NCBI RefSeq assembly: GCF_001043025.1
Contig: NZ_JYLD01000005.1
Span: 124,001 to 188,000, forward strand
From: Pseudomonas helleri
Lineage (GTDB): Bacteria; Pseudomonadota; Gammaproteobacteria; Pseudomonadales; Pseudomonadaceae
DNA: 64,000 nucleotides
Direction: 5' to 3'
This document shows positions 1 to 7,315 of this stretch, piece after piece. A model generated the notes under the pieces. It did no database searches. It worked only from the letters and a program-made list of their open reading frames with translations, and was not told where the DNA came from. A program made the position numbers and the translations under genes. Numbering within the stretch: the stretch's first letter is position 1; every line of letters starts with the position of its first letter.

Positions 1-684
1 CGCGCTGTCATCGAATTCACCGACAATTCTTGGCTGGATTTTCAGCTCGGCCAACCAGCGCAACAGACGCGTGCGGATCACTGTTTCCGGGCCCGGGATC
101 AGCAGGGGCGCGTCTTGCAGGCTCTGCGGGAAGTGTTCGGCATATGCTTGGGCGAGGCTTGCGGTGGCAAAAAAACTGATTCCACATTCGCCAAGCTTTT
201 GGCTTAGGCCTTTAATGTCTAAATGGGAAGGCATCGGGCTGTCGGAAATGACCAAATCAAGCCGTTGAATCGCCAGGTCTGCCAGCAGCCGGTCGAGCTT
301 GTCTTCGCGGCAGGTAATGCGAACGGGTTTGTCCAGCTCCATGGTCGGGGCGATCAGCCGATACACAATCGACTTGGGCACTACATCGGCAACCCCGACC
401 CGCAAGATCACCTGTTGCTCTTTGGGCGCCATGCACAGCATGCTTTCCAGCTCGGCGCCCACCTGGAAGATCTGTTCGGCATATGGCAACACCTGGCGCC
501 CGGTTTCGGTCAGCTCCAGTTGGCGCCCGACCCGGCGAAACAAGGGCAGGCCGTAGGTGTCTTCCAGCAGGCTGATTTGCCCGCTGATGGTTTGTGCTGT
601 CAGGTTCAATTGCTCGCAGGCGCGCACGATGCTGCCGGTTTTGGCAACGACCCAAAAGTAATGGAGTTGGCGGTAATTGAGCAT
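1..684 (-). CDS. LysR-family transcriptional regulator, NhaR-like (partial, runs off the window)
   Basis: An open frame of 228 codons with no stop runs off the left edge, so the C-terminus is missing. The start is the ATG whose complement is at 682-684; the protein begins MLNYRQLHYFWVVAKTGS, the typical LysR winged-helix N-terminus. The HTH recognition region (TAQTISGQISLLE) lies at about residues 28-40, followed by the RRVGRQLELTETGR wing and the beginning of the LysR effector domain. The sequence resembles the NhaR subgroup, known in enterics for responding to Na+ and pH; that role is family knowledge, not visible here. The small lipoprotein gene lies divergently 136 bp away. Confidence 0.8.
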   Translation of the reverse strand, partial: MLNYRQLHYFWVVAKTGSIVRACEQLNLTAQTISGQISLLEDTYGLPLFRRVGRQLELTETGRQVLPYAEQIFQVGAELESMLCMAPKEQQVILRVGVADVVPKSIVYRLIAPTMELDKPVRITCREDKLDRLLADLAIQRLDLVISDSPMPSHLDIKGLSQKLGECGISFFATASLAQAYAEHFPQSLQDAPLLIPGPETVIRTRLLRWLAELKIQPRIVGEFDDSA

Positions 685-820
685 ATGATTGGCAACACTT
701 CGTAAAAACCGAAGTATAACGCTTAAAAATACGAATTTTCCTGAAGTGTCTAGCTCTCTAAAATCGCGCGTTATTCGCAGGCCACGTTGCTGGCCGCAGG
801 TTTAAAGAGGACACGTCACG

Positions 821-1063
821 ATGAAGATTCAAAAAGCAGGTTATGTCGCGCTGTTGGCGTCCACCTTGTTGCTGATAGGCGGTTGTGATCAGGCAGAAAA
901 AGCCGCGCAGCAGATGCTCAGCAAAACCGCTGAGGCTGCCAAGCAGGCCATTGATGACACCCACAAGGCGGCTGAGCAGGCGCTCAACGACGCAACCGGC
1001 GGGCGCTTGATTGAACAGCAGCCACCGGCTGAAGAAAATAAAGAAACATCGCACACTATTTAA
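821..1063 (+). CDS. Small putative lipoprotein (80 aa)
   Basis: A short secreted protein with an N-terminal hydrophobic segment ending in a lipobox (LIGGC, Cys at about residue 22), so it is probably lipid-anchored after signal peptidase II cleavage. The mature part is an Ala/Lys/Glu-rich, predicted helical segment (AEKAAQQML, AAKQAIDD, AAEQALND) reminiscent of small apolipophorin-like or Lpp-like helices. A purine-rich RBS (aaagagg) lies about 10 bp upstream of the ATG. It is followed after 30 bp by the TerC-family gene, so cotranscription is likely. Function unknown. Confidence 0.7.
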   Translation: MKIQKAGYVALLASTLLLIGGCDQAEKAAQQMLSKTAEAAKQAIDDTHKAAEQALNDATGGRLIEQQPPAEENKETSHTI

Positions 1064-1093
1064 GTTGTCTTACAGAAGGGTCAGAACACACCT

Positions 1094-1849
1094 ATGGAAT
1101 ACCTTTTAGAACTGGCGGTCAGCCCTACGGCCTGGATTGCACTGGCCACGCTGATCGTGATGGAAGTGGTGCTCGGGATCGACAACCTGATCTTTATCTC
1201 GATTTTGACCAACAAGCTGCCTGAGCAATTTCGTACCAAGGCCCGCCGTATCGGTATCGGCCTGGCGCTGATTCTGCGCTTGGGCTTGCTCAGCACCATC
1301 GCCTACATCGTGCAGTTGACCACGCCGGTATTCGAAGTCTTGGGGCAGGCGTTCTCCTGGAAAGACATGATTCTGATCGCGGGCGGCCTGTTCCTGGTCT
1401 GGAAAGCCACCAGTGAAATTCACCACAACATGACCCCTGACGCCGAGGACAAGGCCGAGAGCGTGTCGTCCAAAGTAGCTGTAGGTTTTGCCGCTGCGAT
1501 CGGTCAGATCCTGATGCTGGACCTGGTGTTCTCCATCGACAGTATCGTGACGGCGGTCGGTATGACCGAGCACTTGCCGATCATGGTGATTGCGGTCGTG
1601 GTGGCGGTGATGGTGATGTTGCTGGCTTCGGAGCCTCTGGCCAAGTTCATCAACGAAAACCCGACCGTGGTGATGCTGGCGCTGGCGTTCCTGATCATGA
1701 TCGGCATGACCCTGATCGCAGAAGGTTTTGGCGCTCATGTACCAAAAGGCTACGTGTATGCGGCGATGGCGTTCTCCGCCACCGTAGAAACCCTGAACAT
1801 TCTCGCGCGTCGGGCTCGGGAAAAACGTCAGGCTGGCGTGACCAAGTAA
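1094..1849 (+). CDS. TerC-family integral membrane protein
   Basis: 251-residue polytopic inner-membrane protein. It has the two diagnostic TerC signatures with membrane-embedded aspartates: [13 protein letters not shown] at about residues 24-36 (Asp30) and [13 protein letters not shown] at about 142-154 (Asp143, Asp149). The length matches the YgdQ/YoaE-type short TerC proteins without CBS domains. Members have been linked to tellurite resistance and to metal (Mn2+) export; the substrate here cannot be read from sequence. It lies just downstream of the small lipoprotein and ends at a strong terminator. Confidence 0.85.
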   Translation: MEYLLELAVSPTAWIALATLIVMEVVLGIDNLIFISILTNKLPEQFRTKARRIGIGLALILRLGLLSTIAYIVQLTTPVFEVLGQAFSWKDMILIAGGLFLVWKATSEIHHNMTPDAEDKAESVSSKVAVGFAAAIGQILMLDLVFSIDSIVTAVGMTEHLPIMVIAVVVAVMVMLLASEPLAKFINENPTVVMLALAFLIMIGMTLIAEGFGAHVPKGYVYAAMAFSATVETLNILARRAREKRQAGVTK

Positions 1850-1866
1850 GCGCAGGCTGCCACTTA

Positions 1867-1903
1867 AAAACTGTCCATCCTTGTCAGGGTGGACGGTTTT
1901 TTT
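1867..1903 (+). terminator. Rho-independent terminator after the TerC gene
   Basis: A GTCCATCC / GGGTGGAC stem with a short loop is followed by a run of seven T residues, 18 bp after the TerC stop codon. Confidence 0.85.
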
Positions 1904-1907
1904 GCAT

Positions 1908-2075
1908 TTAGTGCGCGTTGGCGGTGGTAGCGGCCGGTTGGGCGGGTTTTTGCTTGGGTTCTGGCTGGGGTTGCGGATGATGATGACGGCTGATGCGCAT
2001 CAGGCCCCAGAGCATGGCGGCGGCAACGGCCAGCCACCCGGTGATCAGCAAGATAATGGTCAATGTCGGGCTCAT
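1908..2075 (-). CDS. Small single-span membrane protein (55 aa)
   Basis: The chosen start (ATG complement at 2073-2075) has a good RBS (ggaggcactt) directly upstream; a longer in-frame reading would begin at 2111 but lacks one. The protein starts MSPTLTIILLITGWLAVAAAM, one transmembrane helix, then a cytoplasmic tail rich in His, Pro, Gln and Ala (RHHHPQPQPEPKQKPAQP). It converges on the TerC gene. No function can be assigned. The His/Pro-rich tail could be a metal-binding or simply disordered segment. Confidence 0.6.
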   Translation of the reverse strand: MSPTLTIILLITGWLAVAAAMLWGLMRISRHHHPQPQPEPKQKPAQPAATTANAH

Positions 2076-2295
2076 AAGTGCCTCCTTTGCCCACGACGGG
2101 CATAAACACACTTCAGATGACAGTCTAGCTTGAGCAGTGTTTCAGTCTATTGACCAAAGGTCGTGCTGCACCAACTGATTGGCTCTATGTAGGAACTTTC
2201 ACTGTGCTTTAAGGCTATACCAGACCCTGTTGGCGCCCTATGATCGTCGACCATGGCAGACCTTGCGGTCTGGTGTTCATTCAAAGCGAGGGCGT

Positions 2296-2964
2296 ATGCA
2301 GGGACTGAGTGGATTGAAAGGGCTGCGTCTGTGGCTGCTGGCCGCATTGGCGGTGACTGTTGTGGGGTGTGCCAGTGTTGACCAGGCGCAAATGCGTCAC
2401 CTGCCAGAGCGGGTTGAGCTTAACGGTGTGCCCTTTTTTCGCGGTAACGCCCATCAAAGCGGCCCGCAGGTGCTGGCCAGCATGCTGGGTGAGCAGCGCA
2501 TCAGAATCACCCCGGGCCTTTTGACCAAGCCTCTCAAACTGCCAGAGGCCGAAGCTTCGTTGCAAAGCAATATGGAGCAACTGGCCGGGCAATACGGGCT
2601 CATGGTGTACCGGCTGGATCCTGCGCTCACAGCGCTGTTGACCCAGGTTGCCGCAGGCCACCCGGCGATGGTGCGCTTTACGGAGGGGCGAGTCTGGAGC
2701 GAACCGCGTTATGCAGTGCTGGCGGGCTATGACCGCAACAAGCAAACCGTATTGTTGCGTGCGGGCATGGATCGGCGCCGGGTCATGGACTTCAGCAAGT
2801 TTGAGTCCAGCTGGAAGGATGCTGGCAGCTGGGCTGTACTGATTTTGGCCCCGGACCAACTGCCGGTGAATGTCGACAAAGAACGCTGGTTAAAGGCGGC
2901 TAACGACCTGTCCCGCTTGGGCCAGGAACAAGCAGCGAGCAAAGCCATCAAAGCCCTGCAATAG
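2296..2964 (+). CDS. C39-peptidase-like lipoprotein, probably catalytically dead
   Basis: 222 residues starting at the ATG at 2296 (the frame is open back to 2179, but the signal peptide fits only this start). A lipobox (VVGC, Cys at about residue 23) indicates a lipoprotein. The body resembles the PA2778-type C39-like cysteine peptidases, whose active site reads QCGP followed later by WHYAVVVGYD. Here the corresponding places read HQSGPQVLA and EPRYAVLAGYD, so the nucleophilic Cys is Ser and the catalytic His is Arg. The fold is probably kept and proteolysis lost. Neighbours are single genes on either side; no operon is evident. Confidence 0.65.
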   Translation: MQGLSGLKGLRLWLLAALAVTVVGCASVDQAQMRHLPERVELNGVPFFRGNAHQSGPQVLASMLGEQRIRITPGLLTKPLKLPEAEASLQSNMEQLAGQYGLMVYRLDPALTALLTQVAAGHPAMVRFTEGRVWSEPRYAVLAGYDRNKQTVLLRAGMDRRRVMDFSKFESSWKDAGSWAVLILAPDQLPVNVDKERWLKAANDLSRLGQEQAASKAIKALQ

Positions 2965-2972
2965 CCAAATAC

Positions 2973-3044
2973 CCTGTAGGAGCGAGCTTGCCTCGCGATC
3001 TTTTGATCTTTTAAAAGATCGCGAGGCAAGCTCGCTCCTACAGG
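2973..3044. repeat. REP-like palindrome, type A
   Basis: Perfect 32-bp inverted repeat (arms 2973-3004 and 3013-3044, 8-nt loop) beginning CCTGTAGGAGCGAGCTTGCC. The same arm sequence recurs at 46602, 61554 and, degenerate, at 31310, 31465 and 53290. It may also act as a bidirectional terminator between the two convergent genes. Confidence 0.9.
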
Positions 3045-3060
3045 GCTTGGCGCACACAAA

Positions 3061-3113
3061 CCCTGTAGTCGCTGACGAGGCACGAAGGCTGCGATCGACA
3101 GCGCAGCGGCCGC
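3061..3113. repeat. Interspersed repeat, type B
   Basis: Contains CCCTGTAGTCGCTGACGAGG followed by cacgaaggctgcga and a cagcgcagcggccgc tail. The same unit recurs near 22541 and twice in the 31194-31500 tandem array; a fragment occurs near 40756. Confidence 0.8.
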
Positions 3114-3174
3114 CAACCCTCCCACTCGGTGCAACGACCAAGCTCAAAAGATCGCGAGCCCTTGGTTTAGCCCG

Positions 3175-4458
3175 TTAAAACCCGAACTTGTCACGCAGGC
3201 TGTAATACCAGGCACCCAACGCCGTCAGCGGTGTACGCAACAACTGCCCGCCGGGGAAAGGGTAGTGCGGCAAATCAGCAAACGCATCAAAACGCTCAGC
3301 CTGCCCGCGCAGCGCTTCGGCCAGCACCTTGCCCGCCAGGTGCGTATACGTCACCCCGTGCCCGCTGCAACCTTGGGAGTAATAGATGTTGTCGCCAATG
3401 CGCCCAACCTGCGGCAAACGGGACAGCGTCAGCAGGAAGTTGCCTGTCCATGCGTAATCAATTTTTACGTCCTTGAGCTGCGGGAACGCCTTGAGCATCT
3501 TCGGCCGAATAATCGCTTCAATGTTGGCCGGATCGCGCGCGCCATACACCACACCACCACCAAAGATCAGGCGCTTGTCGCCGGACAGGCGATAGTAGTC
3601 GAGCAAATAGTTACAGTCCTCGACGCAGTAATCCTGAGGCAGCAGCGTTTTGGCCAACTCCTCGCTCAGCGGTTCAGTGGTAATGACCTGCGTGCCACAC
3701 GGCATGGACTTGGACGCCAGCTCAGGCACCAGATTGCCCAGATACGCGTTGCCCGCCACGATAATGAACTTGGCGCGGACCTTGCCCTGTGGCGTATGCA
3801 CCACCGGGTTGGCACCTCGCTCGATGCGCACAGCGGGCGACTGCTCGTAAATCGTGCCCCCAAGGGATTCGACCGCTGCCGCTTCGCCCAACGCCAGATT
3901 CAGAGGGTGGATATGCCCGCCGCTCATGTCCAGCAGGCCGCCCTGGTAGAGGTCACAAGCAACCACTTCACCAATCCGGCGCTTGTCGAGCAACTCTAGT
4001 TGCGTATTGCCGTAGCGCTCCCACAGCTTCTTCTGTGCTTCGAGGTGACCCATTTGCTTGCTGGTGATCGCGGCAAACACACCACCGTCTTTTAAATCGC
4101 ACTGGATCTGATACTTGGCAACGCGGTCACGAATAATCTTGCCGCCTTCAAAGGCCATCTGGCCTAACAGCTGGGCTTGCTTGGCGCCGACCGTGCGTTC
4201 AATCACATCAATGTCGCGGCTATAACTGTTAACGATCTGGCCGCCGTTACGTCCTGACGCGCCAAAACCTACTTTGGCCGCCTCAAGCACAGTGACCTTA
4301 AAACCGTGCTCCAGCAGAAACAGAGCACTCGACAGTCCGGTATAACCGGCGCCGATCACACAGACATCCGTTTCAACCTCATCCTGCAGGGCAGGGCGCT
4401 CCGGCGCCGGATTAGTCGAAGCCGCATAGTAGGACTGGGGATAAGGTGTGTTCGCCAT
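3175..4458 (-). CDS. puuB: FAD-dependent oxidoreductase, gamma-glutamylputrescine oxidase type
   Basis: 427 residues of the DAO/glycine-oxidase fold. A Rossmann FAD-binding motif VIGAGYTG lies at about residues 34-41 with the acidic residue of the second strand (VTVLEA) near 59, and the GASGRNGGQ segment typical of PuuB/PauB-type oxidases is at about 67-75. The C-terminal YSQGCSGHGVTYTHLAGK segment matches the same group. The predicted reaction is oxidative deamination of gamma-glutamylated polyamines in putrescine catabolism. It stands alone, convergent with the upstream gene; a PuuA-like synthetase is 19 kb away at 23640. Confidence 0.8.
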   Translation of the reverse strand: MANTPYPQSYYAASTNPAPERPALQDEVETDVCVIGAGYTGLSSALFLLEHGFKVTVLEAAKVGFGASGRNGGQIVNSYSRDIDVIERTVGAKQAQLLGQMAFEGGKIIRDRVAKYQIQCDLKDGGVFAAITSKQMGHLEAQKKLWERYGNTQLELLDKRRIGEVVACDLYQGGLLDMSGGHIHPLNLALGEAAAVESLGGTIYEQSPAVRIERGANPVVHTPQGKVRAKFIIVAGNAYLGNLVPELASKSMPCGTQVITTEPLSEELAKTLLPQDYCVEDCNYLLDYYRLSGDKRLIFGGGVVYGARDPANIEAIIRPKMLKAFPQLKDVKIDYAWTGNFLLTLSRLPQVGRIGDNIYYSQGCSGHGVTYTHLAGKVLAEALRGQAERFDAFADLPHYPFPGGQLLRTPLTALGAWYYSLRDKFGF

Positions 4459-4601
4459 TCTGCAACCTCTGTTTTATATTTTTTACGAGTGCGCCCGATG
4501 CTACCTCAGTTGAAATTCGCCCGCCAGCCAGCGCCAACTGAGTATTTTCGGGGTGAAAATAAAAATTTCGACTATTCATGGGGTTAGCTGCAAAAAAGGT
4601 G

Positions 4602-4629
4602 TTGACACCCCTCCGCAAATCTATAGAAT
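4602..4629 (+). promoter_or_regulatory. Sigma70 promoter of tRNA-Val
   Basis: A perfect -35 TTGACA (4602-4607), 16-bp spacer and -10 TAGAAT (4624-4629) lie about 14 bp upstream of the tRNA 5' end. Confidence 0.8.
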
Positions 4630-4642
4630 GCGACCCCACAGC

Positions 4643-4719
4643 AGGCACGTAGCTCAGTTGGTTAGAGCACCACCTTGACATGGTGGGGGTCGTTGGTTCG
4701 AGTCCAATCGCGCCTACCA
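4643..4719 (+). tRNA. tRNA-Val (anticodon GAC), CCA encoded
   Basis: 77-nt cloverleaf. The D arm is TAGCTCAGTTGGTTAGAGCA, the anticodon stem CCACC/GGTGG encloses TTGACAT with anticodon GAC, the T arm carries TTCGAGT, and the 3' CCA is encoded at 4717-4719. The acceptor stem AGGCACG/CGCGCCT contains an A-C mismatch at the fifth base pair (position 4647). It has its own promoter and terminator, so it is a single-gene unit. Confidence 0.93.
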
Positions 4720-4749
4720 AACAAAATCCGCTCTGCTGGGCGGTCTAGA

Positions 4750-4779
4750 AGGGCTCACCGAAAGGTGAGCCCTTTTTTG
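4750..4779 (+). terminator. Terminator of tRNA-Val
   Basis: AGGGCTCACC and GGTGAGCCCT arms around a GAAA tetraloop, followed by six T residues. Confidence 0.92.
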
Positions 4780-5740
4780 TTGTCTAAAATTTAGCGTCCT
4801 CCTTAAATGCATCAGGCTAGCCGATAGCTCAAGGGTTGTTATGTGGCTCTGATGCTATACAGATTCTGTCCTTGTCGACGTGATCAAACCATTTATCCCT
4901 TAATTAGAGCTCGGCAGGTGCGTTATGGGCTTGGCATTCGGGTCAAAGTTTTTTCGGGTTAAGTGCTGCCCGGTTTGCATTTTGGGGTGAGTCTGCTTGG
5001 TGGCGGGGTATGTTTGAGTGGGTGTAATTCGCGGCTCATATTGAGCGACAATTTATGGCAAGTAATTGCTTTAGAAGGTAAGGCGGGTGGTCTTCTTATA
5101 GCTAATTACTCTGGATTCTACGTGGGGGGGGCAAAGTTGGCCGCTAAGCGACCTGAGGCGAAATCTGTGCGCAGGTTGGTAGGTAGTTGTCTGTGGTCTG
5201 GTGCGCTGGAGGGCTCACCGTGCGCTGCTACAATAAATGGAGGTCAAAAAAATTTATGCCAAACAGGTGGCGGTATCCGCGATGGCTGATGTTCATTTGA
5301 GCTGGAGGCTGCGGTAATCAAAGTTTTTTAGTCTTTTCAAATGATTGTGGTCGAATTGTTCTAAGTATGCGGGCGTTAACGTGAGATGGAGAGGGTGGTA
5401 CAACAATTGCTCAAGTGGCTATCCGTCAGTCAGGTATCGTTTTTTGTGGCGCACTAGAAAGGTTGTGAAGTTATTGCATGGCTTAAAAAACTTGTCGTGA
5501 GGCCTTCAATTGGTGGGTTCAAGCGAGCGGGATGCGTTTGGTGATTGTTTGATCTTGATTGTGTCGGTAATGAAAAACCAAAAACGCCAAAAAAATGACG
5601 ATGCCAGTTGTTTTAACTTGGTGATGCAGCTTTTTTTGCTGGATTATCCAAAATATTGACGATATCATTTTGGTGGCTTATCTTGATGTATATAAAGTGG
5701 CGTTGCGGATGTCCTTTTTAGAAAGTCAGCGTCACGGGAA
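4780..5740 (+). promoter_or_regulatory. Long AT-rich leader upstream of the wss operon, no convincing gene
   Basis: About 960 bp clearly richer in A and T than the flanking genes. The longest open frame (4963-5289, GTG start, 108 codons) has no good RBS and a non-protein-like composition, so it is not called. A weak candidate promoter close to wssA is TTGGTG (5670-5675) with TATAAA (5691-5696), but the spacer is only 15 bp. Cellulose operons of this type are controlled through c-di-GMP and regulators such as AmrZ/FleQ in other pseudomonads; I could not place a binding site with confidence. Confidence 0.4.
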
Positions 5741-7315
5741 ATGTCTATGAATCGTACAGATGACATATCGAATCTTTTTGGTCGATTCGGAGCAAGTGCT
5801 GAGAGTTATCACGAGTTCGATAGTCAGGTCGATTTCAAAGAGGCTCAGCCGGCTCAGGAGCAGGAAGAAATGCCGTCTGGCTCAGAGCTTGCCCCCGTTC
5901 CTGGTAACGTCCCACTTGATCCTGTAGCTGAAGTGCTCGAAGAGCTTATCGAGCCTGTGCAGGTTGACGTGCACTCCTCGCTGCATGAAGTATCTTCAGT
6001 ATCGTCTGCTCCTGTCGTAGTGGGCGATTGCTTGCCGGTTGTTGAGGCTTGTCTCGCGTCTGAACTGCTTGAAGTTGAAGCCGCTGCATTACCAGTGCCG
6101 ACTTCGAGTACTGCTGAGCCCACTGCGTTGCCAGAAGTTATTGATGCTGGTGATTGTTTTGAGGCGTCTGCTACAGGGGCTGAATTCGAGCAGTCAGTTG
6201 AGTTCCGAACGCCGCAGGAGCAGTCGTTTTCAGCAGTGACTTCTGTTACTGCGCCAAGCCAACTGCGTAATCTGTTGTCTGAAATCGCTCAGGAGCGACC
6301 GGCTATAGAGGCTGCTGGCCAACTGCTTGCGGCCGAAGAAGCGTCAGAATCCGGGCGCTCTGATGTGTTGCTGGTAGAACAAAAGCAGGCTTTGCCAGCA
6401 GTTCCTCCTGTCACTGCACCTGGCCAGTTGCGCAACCTGCTCGCTGAAGTAGTGCTGGCCCGTCAGGCAGAGGCACAACTCCTAGCTGAGGAAGCGTTGC
6501 GTCAAGCGGCAGCCCGTGGTCGTCCCGCCAAGTGCAAGGCGCACATTGTGGTGATGATTTCGCTCAAGGGTGGGGTCGGAAAGACCACTCTGAGTGCCGG
6601 TCTGGTCAGCAGTTTGCGGCTTAAGGGGGGGCGAGCGCTGGCAATCGATCTTGATCCGCAAAACGCGTTGCAATATCACCTAGGGGTCGAACACAGCGTG
6701 TCCGGTTTCGGTAGCTCCAGCATGGCAGGGCTCAACTGGAGCGAGAGGTGGCAACGCGCTTTTAACGATGCTTTGCTGTTGCCCTACGGCATATTGAGCG
6801 AAGACGAGCGGAGTTCACTGATTAAGGACATGACCGAGGACCGCCATTGGCTGGCTCGCCAATTAGACAGCATGAATCTGGATGAAAACGATGTAGTGGT
6901 GATCGATACAGCGACCGGCAACAACCTGGCATTGATGCAGGCCCTGGATGTGGCGGATGAAGTACTTGTTGTGACGACGGCTGATGCGTCGAGTTTCATC
7001 GCCCTGGATCAGATCGATGGCGTGTTGGGCGAGAGCGATGCTCGTCCGGCGTATTCACGTTGCAGCTACTTAGTCAATCAGTTCGATGCCAGCCGTGAGT
7101 TTTCACGGGATATGCTCCAGGTTCTTAAGCGACGCCTTGGGGCGCAGTTGATGGCGGTTATTTCCCTGGATCATACCTTGGGTGAAGCGCTTGCCTATGG
7201 ACGAAACCCTTTTTCAACGGTTGAGCCTTCGCCGGCGTGTGAAGACGTGTTGAATCTCGCAAAACAGCTAAAGGCCAGATTCGAAGCTACACCTGTTCAA
7301 GGGATTGAAGGTTGA
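5741..7315 (+). CDS. wssA: WssA, MinD/ParA-like ATPase of cellulose synthesis (BcsQ type) with long N-terminal extension
   Basis: 524 residues. The C-terminal half is a deviant-Walker ParA/MinD ATPase: SLKGGVGKTTLSAGL at about 274-288 and VVVIDTATGNN near 385. BcsQ-type ATPases help localise or assemble the cellulose synthase. The first 260 residues are unusual: a conserved-looking start (DDISNLFGRFGASAESY, about 7-23) resembling BcsP-type proteins, a long acidic Val/Glu/Ser-rich stretch, and a duplicated motif TAPSQLRNLLSEI (about 170) / TAPGQLRNLLAEV (about 225). First gene of the operon; its stop overlaps the wssB start. ATG at 5741 or the in-frame ATG two codons later are both possible. 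Confidence 0.9.
   Translation: MSMNRTDDISNLFGRFGASAESYHEFDSQVDFKEAQPAQEQEEMPSGSELAPVPGNVPLDPVAEVLEELIEPVQVDVHSSLHEVSSVSSAPVVVGDCLPVVEACLASELLEVEAAALPVPTSSTAEPTALPEVIDAGDCFEASATGAEFEQSVEFRTPQEQSFSAVTSVTAPSQLRNLLSEIAQERPAIEAAGQLLAAEEASESGRSDVLLVEQKQALPAVPPVTAPGQLRNLLAEVVLARQAEAQLLAEEALRQAAARGRPAKCKAHIVVMISLKGGVGKTTLSAGLVSSLRLKGGRALAIDLDPQNALQYHLGVEHSVSGFGSSSMAGLNWSERWQRAFNDALLLPYGILSEDERSSLIKDMTEDRHWLARQLDSMNLDENDVVVIDTATGNNLALMQALDVADEVLVVTTADASSFIALDQIDGVLGESDARPAYSRCSYLVNQFDASREFSRDMLQVLKRRLGAQLMAVISLDHTLGEALAYGRNPFSTVEPSPACEDVLNLAKQLKARFEATPVQGIEG

Noticed and set aside
257..655. Minus-strand ORF of 132 codons
   Set aside because: It is a frame shadow of the LysR gene at 1-684, whose frame gives a clear LysR N-terminus.
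4963..5289. 108-codon open frame in the wss leader
   Set aside because: GTG start without a good RBS, low-complexity Gly/Cys-rich translation with no domain character; treated as non-coding.
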